From Cyanobacteriota bacterium (GTDB taxonomy: Bacteria > Acidobacteriota > Vicinamibacteria > Vicinamibacterales > UBA2999), in NCBI GenBank assembly GCA_019752015.1, contig JAIEMQ010000010.1:1-56026 (forward strand): a DNA stretch of 56,026 nt. Reading direction: 5' to 3'. Shown in pieces: positions 26,265 through 34,076 of the stretch; positions within the stretch are counted from its first letter, which is position 1; each line of letters opens with the position of its first letter. The notes beneath the pieces are model-generated. The model worked only from the letters and a program-made list of their open reading frames with translations, did not search any database and was not told the DNA's origin. The position numbers and the translations under genes are program-made.

Positions 26265-27200
26265 ATGAATCGTCGAGCTTTTGTCAGTCGAGTCACACTC
26301 GGCGGCGTCGCCGCCGCTTGTACAGGTTTCCGGAAGCCCGTCCAGGCCGCTGGCGCTAATCAGGTCAACGTCCGCTTCGTCGGCATGATGAGCTTCGTTG
26401 AGCGCGCGGATCGCTCGTTCCTCGTCGCAACACCGGGGAATGAGGGCATGCACCACATGACCCACACGCCGTTCCTCATGGCGCGCAAGGGTTCCGCGAT
26501 CGCGGCGGCGTTCGACATGACGCCAGCGCCGGGCGTTGTGCCCGAAGCGTTCGACACTGCGCTGATTAGATCGAACCCCTCGCAGTTCGTGTATCGCAAC
26601 CTCGAAAACACCGCACTCGATATCGTGTCGGGCGCGATCGACAAAGTCGACAATCGTGCCGACGAGCTCGGGCTGATGAACCGTATTGCGCCGAACAAGC
26701 GCGTGCGCGGCAATCTCGAAAAGTGGGCGTCGTCCACCGTCTCGATCCGTGGCGGCAAGATCGAGAACTCGGCGGCCCACCCGGACGCCCACAAGGTGTG
26801 GACGTTCGGCAGCTACAGCCAGCGGTTGACCGACGCGGTCAACTTCAGCAACGTGGGCGCCGTGTCGACCAGCATCCGTCTGACCAGCGCCGCCGACGCG
26901 CGCACGTTCACCGCGCCGGCGGGAGAAGCAGTGGACTTATGGGTGATCAGCGCGGCGCAGCCCGGTGAGGACATGGGCGAGCCGACCACTGTTGAGCACT
27001 CGCGCGTCATGTTCGACTACCTCGTCGATGCCACGCCGGTGATCGCGACGTGTGCGGAGGCCACCGGTCGGCTAGTTCCGCCAACCGAACTCCCTTTCGT
27101 AAAGCCCACGAGCGCGAGCAACGGACTCGTCGCCAGCGCAGCGGTCGTCCCACCCTGGAATGACATCTGCTGGATGGGTGCCATTTTGCTCGGCAAGTAG
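26265..27200 (+). CDS. Tat-exported protein of unknown family, partner of the sigma/CHAT genes
   Basis: The protein has 311 residues. The N-terminus MNRRAFVSRVTLGGVAAACTG has a twin-Arg pair followed by a hydrophobic stretch, so export by Tat as a folded protein is likely; AAACTG could also be a lipobox-like site. The mature part (VNVRFVGMMSFVERADRSFL, HHMTHTPFLMARKGS, DLWVISAAQPGEDMGEPTTV) matches no family I know; it looks alpha/beta with several His. It starts 22 nt after the CHAT-fusion stop with a good site (AGTAGGAGC), so it belongs to the same operon. It may be the product or ligand sensed or made by this system; that is inference from position only. Confidence 0.65.
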   Translation: MNRRAFVSRVTLGGVAAACTGFRKPVQAAGANQVNVRFVGMMSFVERADRSFLVATPGNEGMHHMTHTPFLMARKGSAIAAAFDMTPAPGVVPEAFDTALIRSNPSQFVYRNLENTALDIVSGAIDKVDNRADELGLMNRIAPNKRVRGNLEKWASSTVSIRGGKIENSAAHPDAHKVWTFGSYSQRLTDAVNFSNVGAVSTSIRLTSAADARTFTAPAGEAVDLWVISAAQPGEDMGEPTTVEHSRVMFDYLVDATPVIATCAEATGRLVPPTELPFVKPTSASNGLVASAAVVPPWNDICWMGAILLGK

Positions 27201-27220
27201 TGACGAGCAATTGATCTACC

Positions 27221-27249
27221 GAAGGCCGGGCTACCTGGGCCCGGCCTTC
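27221..27249. terminator. Bidirectional terminator hairpin between convergent genes
   Basis: An 11-bp perfect stem, GAAGGCCGGGC (27221-27231) with GCCCGGCCTTC (27239-27249), loop of 7 nt. It overlaps the stop codon of the minus-strand sortilin-like gene. There is no strong T-run, so efficiency is uncertain. Confidence 0.7.
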
Positions 27250-30200
27250 ACCTTCTCCCACTCGGCCAGTAGCGGCTCGATCGCGGCCGCCGTTTTCTTC
27301 CACTCCTCCATCACGATCGGCATCGGCGCCGCGTCAGCGGACTCGACGGCACCGAACAACTGCCCGAGCGGCGCGCTCGCTCGCGACAGACGCTGATCGA
27401 GATCGCTGATCGCCGCCGTCTTCGCGGCCGCGCGCATGTCCCGCAATGCCGCCGACGTGCGCCGCAGCATCGCGTCGATCGCGCGTGAGGTGTCGTATTG
27501 CAGCTTGAGGTCCGCGGCGGTGGCTTTGACGCGCGGATCCATCTTGACGATGAACGGCTGCGTCTGTGACTTGCCGTCGACGGTGAGTCTCACCGAATAC
27601 TTGCCCGGCGCCGCCCACGATCCGAACGGCGTGCGCGGTGTATTCGCATAAGTCGCCGAGATCGGATAATTGAAGCCGCCGACCGCCGGCCGCTCGTGAT
27701 GCATGTCCCATACGAAGCGATGCAGTCCCGCGCTGGCCAGCAGCGGACGATGCGGACGGATCCAATAGTCCGGCGTGTTGCGGCCCTCGACCAGCGGCTC
27801 AACTGGATCGGTGTTCGTGTACTTCCGCACGACGCCGCCTTGTGAATCAAGAATCTCGATCGACACGCTCTGCGCCGCCGACTTGAGCAGGTAATGAACA
27901 ATGGCGCCGTCGGGAGGATTCTGGCCCGCGGGCTCGTCGGGCGGCAGCGGCGTGTCGGTGTTCTTGTTCCAGCGGAAACGGATCGCCTCCTGCGGCGCGA
28001 ACAGGTGCACATCGGCGGCGGCAATCGTCGCGGTGACCTGCCGCAACGGCGTGATGTCGTCGAGGATGAAGAACGATCGCCCGTGCGTGCCGATCACCAC
28101 GTCGTCGTCCTTGATCACCAGATCGCGGATCGACGTCGCCGGCAGGTTGTGCCGCAGCGACTGCCAGTGCTCGCCATCGTCGAACGACACGTAGACGGTC
28201 TGCTCCGTTCCAGCAAAGAGCAGGCCGCGGCGCTTCGGATCCTCACGCACCACGTTGACGATGCCGCCATCGGGGATGCCGTTGGCAATGTGCGTCCAGC
28301 TCTTGCCGCCATCGCGTGTGCGATAGATGTGCGGACGCAAATCGTCAAGGCGGAACGTGTTGATCGCGGCGTAGGCCGTATTCGCGTCGAAATGCGACGC
28401 GTCCATGATCGACACCTTGGCCCACGGCGTCAGCGCCGGCGGCGTCACGTCGTTCCACGTCTTGCCGCCATCACGCGTGACGTGGATTAACCCGTCATCG
28501 GTGCCGGCCCAGATGGTGCGTTCATCGAGATACGAGGGCGCGATCGTGTAGATCACTCCACGCTGTGTCGGTTGCGCTTCCGGCAGCGTCGAATAGATGC
28601 CGACGTTCTTCGGAATCTCCCACGTCCTGCGCGTCAGGTCGGGGCTGATCTGATCCCACGACTTTCCGCCATTGACCGTCTGCCAGAGCACGTTCGATGA
28701 GAAGAACAGCTTGCGCGGATTGACCGGCGAGAACAGCACCGGCATCGTCCGCACGACCCGATAGTCGGCAGGACGTCCGAATCGCGGCCCGACTTGCTGC
28801 ACCTGTTTGGTTCGACGATCCCATCGCGATACCTTGCCGCCGTAGACGATGTCCGGATCGAGCGGATCGGGCGCGACGTATCCGTACTCCTCGACGCCGA
28901 CCGTTGACCACTCGCGGAACGTGATCTGCCCTTCGTCGCCGCGGCTCTGGATGCAGACGGAGCCGCTTTCCTGTTGCCCGCTGCACACGCGATAAGGGAA
29001 CGAGTTGTCGGTCGTGACGTGATAGAACGCGGCGGTGGCCTGGTTGTACCAGCTGCTCCACGACGCGCCGCCGTTGAGCGTAATCACCGCGCCTTGATCC
29101 GACGTCATGGCGATGATGTCGGGATTATCCGGATTGAACCACGCACGCTGGTAATCGTCGCCGCCCGGCGCACCGCGAATCGCGGTGAACGTGCGGCCGC
29201 CGTCGGTGGACTTCCACGTCACGATCGTCGGCACGATCACAATGTCGGGATTGGCCGGGTGAACGCGAACGTCGGTCGCATCGCTGGGGCGCGCGAGCAC
29301 GCGCGGATCGCTGTTGACGCGCGTCCAGGTCTCGCCGGCATCATCCGATCGGAAGACTCCCGAGTTGCGCGCTTCCACGATCGCGAACAACCGCGACGGA
29401 CGGCTCGGCGCGATGCCGATGCCGATCCGGCCGAGTCGATCATTCTCGAAATTCGGGAACCCGTTGGTCAGCTGGCGCCAGGTCGTGCCGCCGTCGGTGG
29501 ACTTGAACAGGCCGCTGCCCGGGCCGTTGAAGGCGCCGTTCTCCCACGGCCCCTGCCGCGCTTGCCACAGCGCCGCATACACGATGTTTGAATTCGACGG
29601 ATCGATGAGCACGTCGGTGCCGCCGGTGTTCTCGTCCTTGTACAGCACGCGCTCGAACGTGGCGCCGCCGTTCGTCGATCGAAAGATGCCGCGCTCGGTA
29701 TTCGGACCGTACGGATGCCCGATCGCGGCCACGAACACGCGATTGGCGTCTTTCGGATCGACGACGACCTGGCCGATCTGCTGGGCGTCGCGAAGGCCGA
29801 GATGCGTCCAGGTCTTTCCCGCATCGGTGGACTTGTAAATGCCGTCGCCGGTCCCGAGATCCGGCCGCTGCGCGGCTTCGCCACTTCCGACATAGATCAC
29901 ATTTGGATCGGACGGCGCGACCGCGAGGGCGCCGACTGATCCAGTCGGCTGCTCGTCGAAGATCGGCAGCCAGGTGCGGCCGGCATCCGTCGTCTTCCAC
30001 ACACCACCGTTGACCACGCCGATATAAAAAGTGTGCGGCTGGCTGGGCACGCCGTCGAGCGCCCTCGTCCGGCTGGCGCGATGCGGGCCGATGTTGCGCC
30101 ATTGCATCTCGCGGAAATCCGGCAATGGTCCCTGGGCCAGCACGCCCGGCCACGTGAGCGAGGCCGCCGCAACGGCGACCGCGATGATGGTTTTTCGCAT
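27231..30200 (-). CDS. Exported sortilin/VPS10-like BNR-repeat protein
   Basis: The protein has 989 residues with a signal peptide (MRKTIIAVAVAAASLTWPGVLAQ). Residues 30-750 are a beta-propeller of Asp-box/BNR units: many copies of S-x-D-x-G-x-T-W (KTTDAGRTWLPIF, KSTDAGKTWTHLG, RSTNGGATFERV, KSTDGGTTWRQL, RSDDAGETWTRV, VTRDGGKTWNDV, RTRDGGKSWTHI). The last quarter (from about LLKSAAQSVSIEILD) is a beta-sandwich and helical tail that may be a sorting or ligand domain. Such giant proteins are frequent in Acidobacteria and are sometimes called glycosyl hydrolases, but no sialidase catalytic set is visible. Its start is only 24 nt from the divergent S9 peptidase start. Confidence 0.85.
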   Translation of the reverse strand: MRKTIIAVAVAAASLTWPGVLAQGPLPDFREMQWRNIGPHRASRTRALDGVPSQPHTFYIGVVNGGVWKTTDAGRTWLPIFDEQPTGSVGALAVAPSDPNVIYVGSGEAAQRPDLGTGDGIYKSTDAGKTWTHLGLRDAQQIGQVVVDPKDANRVFVAAIGHPYGPNTERGIFRSTNGGATFERVLYKDENTGGTDVLIDPSNSNIVYAALWQARQGPWENGAFNGPGSGLFKSTDGGTTWRQLTNGFPNFENDRLGRIGIGIAPSRPSRLFAIVEARNSGVFRSDDAGETWTRVNSDPRVLARPSDATDVRVHPANPDIVIVPTIVTWKSTDGGRTFTAIRGAPGGDDYQRAWFNPDNPDIIAMTSDQGAVITLNGGASWSSWYNQATAAFYHVTTDNSFPYRVCSGQQESGSVCIQSRGDEGQITFREWSTVGVEEYGYVAPDPLDPDIVYGGKVSRWDRRTKQVQQVGPRFGRPADYRVVRTMPVLFSPVNPRKLFFSSNVLWQTVNGGKSWDQISPDLTRRTWEIPKNVGIYSTLPEAQPTQRGVIYTIAPSYLDERTIWAGTDDGLIHVTRDGGKTWNDVTPPALTPWAKVSIMDASHFDANTAYAAINTFRLDDLRPHIYRTRDGGKSWTHIANGIPDGGIVNVVREDPKRRGLLFAGTEQTVYVSFDDGEHWQSLRHNLPATSIRDLVIKDDDVVIGTHGRSFFILDDITPLRQVTATIAAADVHLFAPQEAIRFRWNKNTDTPLPPDEPAGQNPPDGAIVHYLLKSAAQSVSIEILDSQGGVVRKYTNTDPVEPLVEGRNTPDYWIRPHRPLLASAGLHRFVWDMHHERPAVGGFNYPISATYANTPRTPFGSWAAPGKYSVRLTVDGKSQTQPFIVKMDPRVKATAADLKLQYDTSRAIDAMLRRTSAALRDMRAAAKTAAISDLDQRLSRASAPLGQLFGAVESADAAPMPIVMEEWKKTAAAIEPLLAEWEKVKAGPR

Positions 30201-30207
30201 GGCGGGA

Positions 30208-30218
30208 GTGTAATACTT
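30208..30218. promoter_or_regulatory. Overlapping divergent -10 elements between two start codons
   Basis: The 24-nt gap between the sortilin-like and S9 peptidase starts holds GTGTAATACTT. On the plus strand TAATAC lies 8 nt before ATG 30225. On the minus strand TATTAC lies about 9 nt before ATG 30200. Both genes would then have leaderless or near-leaderless mRNA from mutually exclusive promoters. Confidence 0.3.
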
Positions 30219-30224
30219 CCCCTC

Positions 30225-32561
30225 ATGTCATTGCTGTCCCGCTCCGCATTGAAGGTCCTGACGGTCGCCGCGATCGCTTCGGCGGCGACCATCCCCGGCT
30301 CGGCGCAGTCGCGCGCCGCGGTGACGGTCGAGGATTACCAGCGCGCCGAACAGTTCATGAACTACAACACGACGCCGCTGGTGGCCAATGGTCCGGTCCG
30401 CGCCAACTGGCTGCCGGGCGATCGTTTCTGGTATCGCAATGTCAACGCGAGCGGCAGCGAGTTCTTCCTCGTCGACGCCGTGAAGGGAACGAAGGCGCCG
30501 GCGTTCAATCACGCCGCCGTGGCCACCGCGCTATCGACCACCATGGGCAAGCCGGTGACCGCCGGGCAACTGCCTTTTCAGACGATCACGATGGCCGCGG
30601 ACAACATGTCGTTCTCATTCGACAGCGGCGGCAAGCGGTTCACGTGCGACATGCAGGGTAAGCAGTGCACTTCCGCCGATCGCCCTGCGCCCGTGCCGAA
30701 CAGCGAGCTCTCGCCCGATGGCAAGTACGCCGCTTACATCAAGGACTACAACCTGTGGGTCCGCGATACGGCCACCGGCGCCGACAAGCAGCTGACGACC
30801 GACGGCGTGAAGGACTACGGTTACGCCACCGACAATGCCGGATGGATCAGCAGCGATCGGCCGGTGCTGAAGTGGTCGCCTGATTCGAAGCGAATCGCGA
30901 CCTTCCAGCAGGATCAACGCAAGGCCGGCGAGATGTATCTCGTCAACACCACCGCCGGCCATCCGACGCTGCGCGCGTGGAAGTACCCGCTGCCCGGCGA
31001 CGAGAACGTCACGATGATCGAGCGTGTCGTGATCGAAATCGACGGGCCAAAGGTGATCCGGCTGCAGATGGGACAGGATCAACACCGCTCGACGCTGTGC
31101 GACGACGTCAAGTGCGGCGGTGAATGGGTCGACGTGCAGTGGCATCCGGACGGCAGCCAGGTCTCGTTCGTGTCCACCTCGCGCAATCATCAGCAGGCCA
31201 ACCTGCGTGTCGCCGACGCGACGACCGGCGCGATTCGCGAAGTGCTCGAAGAAAAGGGCGAGACGTTCCTCGAGTCGGGCAACGGCCGCGTCAACTGGCG
31301 CTACCTGCCCGGATCGAATGAAGCGATCTGGTTTTCACAGAAAGACAACTGGGGCCAGCTCTATCTCCACGATCTGCAGAGCGGCAAGCTGAAGCATCCC
31401 ATCACCAGCGGTGAAGGCAATGTCACGCAGCTGCTGCGCGTCGACGAGCCGACACGGACCGTCTACTTCCAGGGTGTCGGCAAGGAGGCCGGACGCGATC
31501 CGTACTTCCGGCACTTTTATCGCGAGAGCATGGACGGCAAGCCGGCGCAGCTGCTGACGCCGGAAGACGCCGACCACGACGTCTCGCTGTCGCCGTCGGG
31601 CAAGTACTTCGTCGACAACTATTCGAAACCCGACGTGCCGTCAACGTCGGTGCTGCGCGATCAGACCGGCAAGGTCGTGCTGCAGCTCGAGAAGATGGAC
31701 ATCAGCCGCCTCGTCGCGACCGGCTGGAAGCCGCCGGTGCCGATCACGGTGAAGGATCGCGGCGGCGCCGGCCTGCTCTACGGCCTGATGTATCGCCCGA
31801 CCAATTTCGATCCGTCGAAGAAGTATCCGATCATCAACAACATCTATCCCGGTCCGCAGACCGGCAGCGTCGGCAGCCGCCAGTTCTCGGCGGCGCGCGG
31901 CGACACGCAGGCGATCGCCGAGCTCGGCTTCATCGTCGTGCAGATCGACGGCATGGGCACGCCGTGGCGATCCAAGCGCTTCCACGCCGCCTATTACGGC
32001 AACATGGGCGACAACACGCTGCCCGATCAGGTCGCGGGCATGAAGGAGCTGGCATCACGCTATCCCTGGATCGATATCGATGGTGCCGGCATCTACGGCC
32101 ACTCCGGCGGCGGCTTCGCCACCGCCGCGGCAATGTTCCGCTTCCCCGACTTCTTCAAGGCCGGCGTCTCGCAGGCCGGTAATCACGACAACCGCGTCTA
32201 CGAAGATGACTGGGCCGAGAAGTGGCAGGGCCTGCTCGAGAAGAACGCGGACGGCACGACCAACTACGACAACCAGGCCAATCAGCTCGTCGCGCATCAA
32301 CTGAAGGGCAAGCTGCTGCTCGCGCACGGGTCGATGGACAGCAACGTGCCGTTCTACAGCACGCTGCTCGTCGTCGATGCGCTGATCAAGGCGAACAAGG
32401 ATTTCGATTTGATCATCTTCCCGAACCGCGGTCACGGTTTCGGCAACGAGCCGTACATGGTGCGCCGGCGCTGGGACTATTTCGTGCGGCACCTGCTCGG
32501 CGTCGAGCCGCCGCCGTACGAGATGAAAGGTGCGCCGGCGCCTGCCGTCGCGACTCAGTAA
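30225..32561 (+). CDS. Secreted S9-family (dipeptidyl peptidase IV-like) serine peptidase
   Basis: The protein has 778 residues from ATG 30225; a longer upstream reading would cross the divergent gene. A signal peptide is present (ALKVLTVAAIASAATIPGSA). An N-terminal beta-propeller (DPPIV_N: LSPDGKYAAYIKDYNLWVRD, WSPDSKRIATFQQD, WHPDGSQVSFVST) caps the C-terminal alpha/beta hydrolase. The catalytic triad is complete: Ser627 in GHSGGGF, Asp705 in HGSMDSNVPFYS, His737 in NRGHGF. It should cleave short peptides from proline/alanine-containing substrates in the periplasm. The last 7 nt overlap a convergent gene. Confidence 0.92.
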   Translation: MSLLSRSALKVLTVAAIASAATIPGSAQSRAAVTVEDYQRAEQFMNYNTTPLVANGPVRANWLPGDRFWYRNVNASGSEFFLVDAVKGTKAPAFNHAAVATALSTTMGKPVTAGQLPFQTITMAADNMSFSFDSGGKRFTCDMQGKQCTSADRPAPVPNSELSPDGKYAAYIKDYNLWVRDTATGADKQLTTDGVKDYGYATDNAGWISSDRPVLKWSPDSKRIATFQQDQRKAGEMYLVNTTAGHPTLRAWKYPLPGDENVTMIERVVIEIDGPKVIRLQMGQDQHRSTLCDDVKCGGEWVDVQWHPDGSQVSFVSTSRNHQQANLRVADATTGAIREVLEEKGETFLESGNGRVNWRYLPGSNEAIWFSQKDNWGQLYLHDLQSGKLKHPITSGEGNVTQLLRVDEPTRTVYFQGVGKEAGRDPYFRHFYRESMDGKPAQLLTPEDADHDVSLSPSGKYFVDNYSKPDVPSTSVLRDQTGKVVLQLEKMDISRLVATGWKPPVPITVKDRGGAGLLYGLMYRPTNFDPSKKYPIINNIYPGPQTGSVGSRQFSAARGDTQAIAELGFIVVQIDGMGTPWRSKRFHAAYYGNMGDNTLPDQVAGMKELASRYPWIDIDGAGIYGHSGGGFATAAAMFRFPDFFKAGVSQAGNHDNRVYEDDWAEKWQGLLEKNADGTTNYDNQANQLVAHQLKGKLLLAHGSMDSNVPFYSTLLVVDALIKANKDFDLIIFPNRGHGFGNEPYMVRRRWDYFVRHLLGVEPPPYEMKGAPAPAVATQ

Positions 32562-32986
32562 GGGATCTTTTCCCAGCGGCCATTGCGATACACCCACGCA
32601 TGGCCGCCGATCGCCTCGTACTCGACGCCGATCGCGTCGTGTTGAAACTCGCCGCGAATGAGATGCAGGAATTCTCGCGCGTCGTACGGCTGGGGCTTCT
32701 CGAGCACTTCTTTCGAGAAGCCGGACTTCCCAGACATGAACGCAATGAGTTGTGCGGTGCCGTTGCATTCGATGAGCGCCGCGACATCGACTTCCTTGTC
32801 GCCGTTGAAGTCGCCAGGCAGGAGGTTCGGCGGCCAGGTTGGCGTCCGGGTCTTGATCTCGGTGGCGATCTCCGGCATCACCGGCGCAAGCTGCCAGCCC
32901 TTGCAGGTGGCGTCGAGCTCCTTGCGCACGCCGTCGGGAGGCGCGATCAGCGCCTGCAATATGAGAATGATGGCCGTAATCGTCAC
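32555..32986 (-). CDS. Small secreted protein with an EF-hand/VCBS-like loop
   Basis: The protein has 143 residues. The N-terminus (MTITAIILILQALIAP) is a short signal sequence. LLPGDFNGDKEVDVAALIEC resembles the calcium-binding loop of FG-GAP/VCBS or dockerin repeats (D-x-N-x-D-x-x-x-D). The C-terminal part (AREFLHLIRGEFQHDAIGVE, HAWVYRNGRWEKIPY) is a short beta region. No named family is recognised. It is convergent with the S9 peptidase with a 7-nt overlap at the stops. It probably acts in the periplasm or outside. Confidence 0.65.
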   Translation of the reverse strand: MTITAIILILQALIAPPDGVRKELDATCKGWQLAPVMPEIATEIKTRTPTWPPNLLPGDFNGDKEVDVAALIECNGTAQLIAFMSGKSGFSKEVLEKPQPYDAREFLHLIRGEFQHDAIGVEYEAIGGHAWVYRNGRWEKIPY

Positions 32987-33078
32987 TTGACCTTCGCCGG
33001 AAAAGCCCTAGGATTGTGGAGTTTAGCCGAAGGCGAACCTTCGCGGGCGTGGATCGTAATTACAAGGTTAAGGAGCCT

Positions 33079-33321
33079 ATGGTGTTGGGACCTCTCCGCC
33101 GCGTCAAGTTCCTGGTTACCGCCCCGTTCATCGTGCTGATGCTGTTCATCATCAACCTGATGACGTTGAACAACAGCGGCCAATGGTGGTTTCAATGGGC
33201 CGCGCTCGGCATCGGCATCGCGTGGGTGATCAACCTGTTCAAGTTGATCCGCGACATCGTGCTGCTGGGCGGGCTGGCGGCGTTCGGCGCCTACATCTTC
33301 AATCGCAACCGCCAGCTTTAG
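33079..33321 (+). CDS. Small 2TM-domain membrane protein
   Basis: The protein has 80 residues from ATG 33079, fixed by the ribosome site AAGGAG (33068-33073). Two hydrophobic segments, FLVTAPFIVLMLFIINLM and GIGIAWVINLFKLIRDIVLL, are joined by NNSGQWWFQWAAL, the pattern of the 2TM domain family (two helices around a W-W/F-x-W turn). Such domains often sit with histidine kinases, but no partner is visible here. It converges on the uridine kinase gene, whose 3' end contains a dispersed repeat. Confidence 0.65.
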   Translation: MVLGPLRRVKFLVTAPFIVLMLFIINLMTLNNSGQWWFQWAALGIGIAWVINLFKLIRDIVLLGGLAAFGAYIFNRNRQL

Positions 33322-33362
33322 TCCGCTGTCGCTAAAGCTTCGGCGAGACAGGCTGCGCCGCG
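33322..33362. repeat. Dispersed CGCTAAAGC-type repeat forming the 3' end of udk
   Basis: It contains GTCGCTAAAGC followed by the 20-mer GCTTCGGCGAGACAGGCTGC (33337-33356), which recurs exactly at 17553-17572 inside the TPR gene. TGTCGC and GCGACA at its edges can pair. Relatives (TTCGCTAAAGCTACGG) occur at 21158-21173. Confidence 0.7.
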
Positions 33363-33967
33363 ACACTTCGCAACATCGTCAGCAGCAGGTCGACGGCCAC
33401 CGTGTTGTGGCCGCCGAGCGGGATGATGACGTCCGCGTAGCGCTTGCTCGGCTCCACGAACTCCAGGTGCATCGGCCTGACGGTGCTCAGGTACTGATCG
33501 ATCACCGAATCCATGGTGCGCCCGCGCTCGGCGACGTCGCGCTGCAGCCGGCGGATGAATCGCGTATCCGAATCGGTGTCGACGAACACCCTGATATCCA
33601 TCAGGCCGCGCAGCGCCGCGTCGGTGAAGACCAGAATGCCTTCGACGATCAGCGCGCGCCGCGGCTGGAAGGTCTCGGTCTCCGAAAGCCGCGCATGCCG
33701 CGTGAAATCGTACTGCGGCACATCAACCGGCTTGCCGCTCTTCAACTGATGGACGTGCTGGACGAGTAAGTCCGTCTCGAGCGAGTTGGGATGATCGTAA
33801 TTGAGCGCCGCCCGCTCTTCGAGGCGCAGGTCGTTGCGATCGCGGTAATACCGATCGTGCTGCAGCAGCGTGACGTGCTCGAGACCGAGGCTGTCGACAA
33901 TCCGCCTCACGACCGTGGTTTTTCCCGAGCCCGACCCCCCGGCCACGCCAATCACGAACGAACTCAT
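33332..33967 (-). CDS. udk: Uridine kinase
   Basis: The protein has 211 residues from ATG 33967 (MSSFVIGVAGGSGSGKTTVV). The P-loop GGSGSGKTT (about residues 10-18) binds ATP. LLQHDRYYRD, LNYDHPNSLETDLL, VPQYDFTRHAR and LIVEGILVF are the family motifs for nucleoside binding and catalysis. It phosphorylates uridine/cytidine for pyrimidine salvage in the cytoplasm. The C-terminal residues (VAAQPVSPKL) and stop are encoded by a dispersed repeat, so the native tail may have been replaced. A TATGAT hexamer a few nt upstream of the ATG on the minus strand could be its -10. Confidence 0.93.
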   Translation of the reverse strand: MSSFVIGVAGGSGSGKTTVVRRIVDSLGLEHVTLLQHDRYYRDRNDLRLEERAALNYDHPNSLETDLLVQHVHQLKSGKPVDVPQYDFTRHARLSETETFQPRRALIVEGILVFTDAALRGLMDIRVFVDTDSDTRFIRRLQRDVAERGRTMDSVIDQYLSTVRPMHLEFVEPSKRYADVIIPLGGHNTVAVDLLLTMLRSVAAQPVSPKL

Positions 33968-34076
33968 GGTTGAGATCATATACGGCTGAGAAAGCCGGTA
34001 CCGACTGTGGGCAATCCGGTGGTCTGACCCGGCGAAGCCCAGCCACGCGCCAACCGGGTGGCGGCGGGTATGACGA

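Noticed and set aside
27231-30200. Sialidase or other glycoside hydrolase
   Set aside because: Asp-box repeats are structural; the Arg triad and catalytic Tyr/Glu arrangement of sialidases could not be found by eye.
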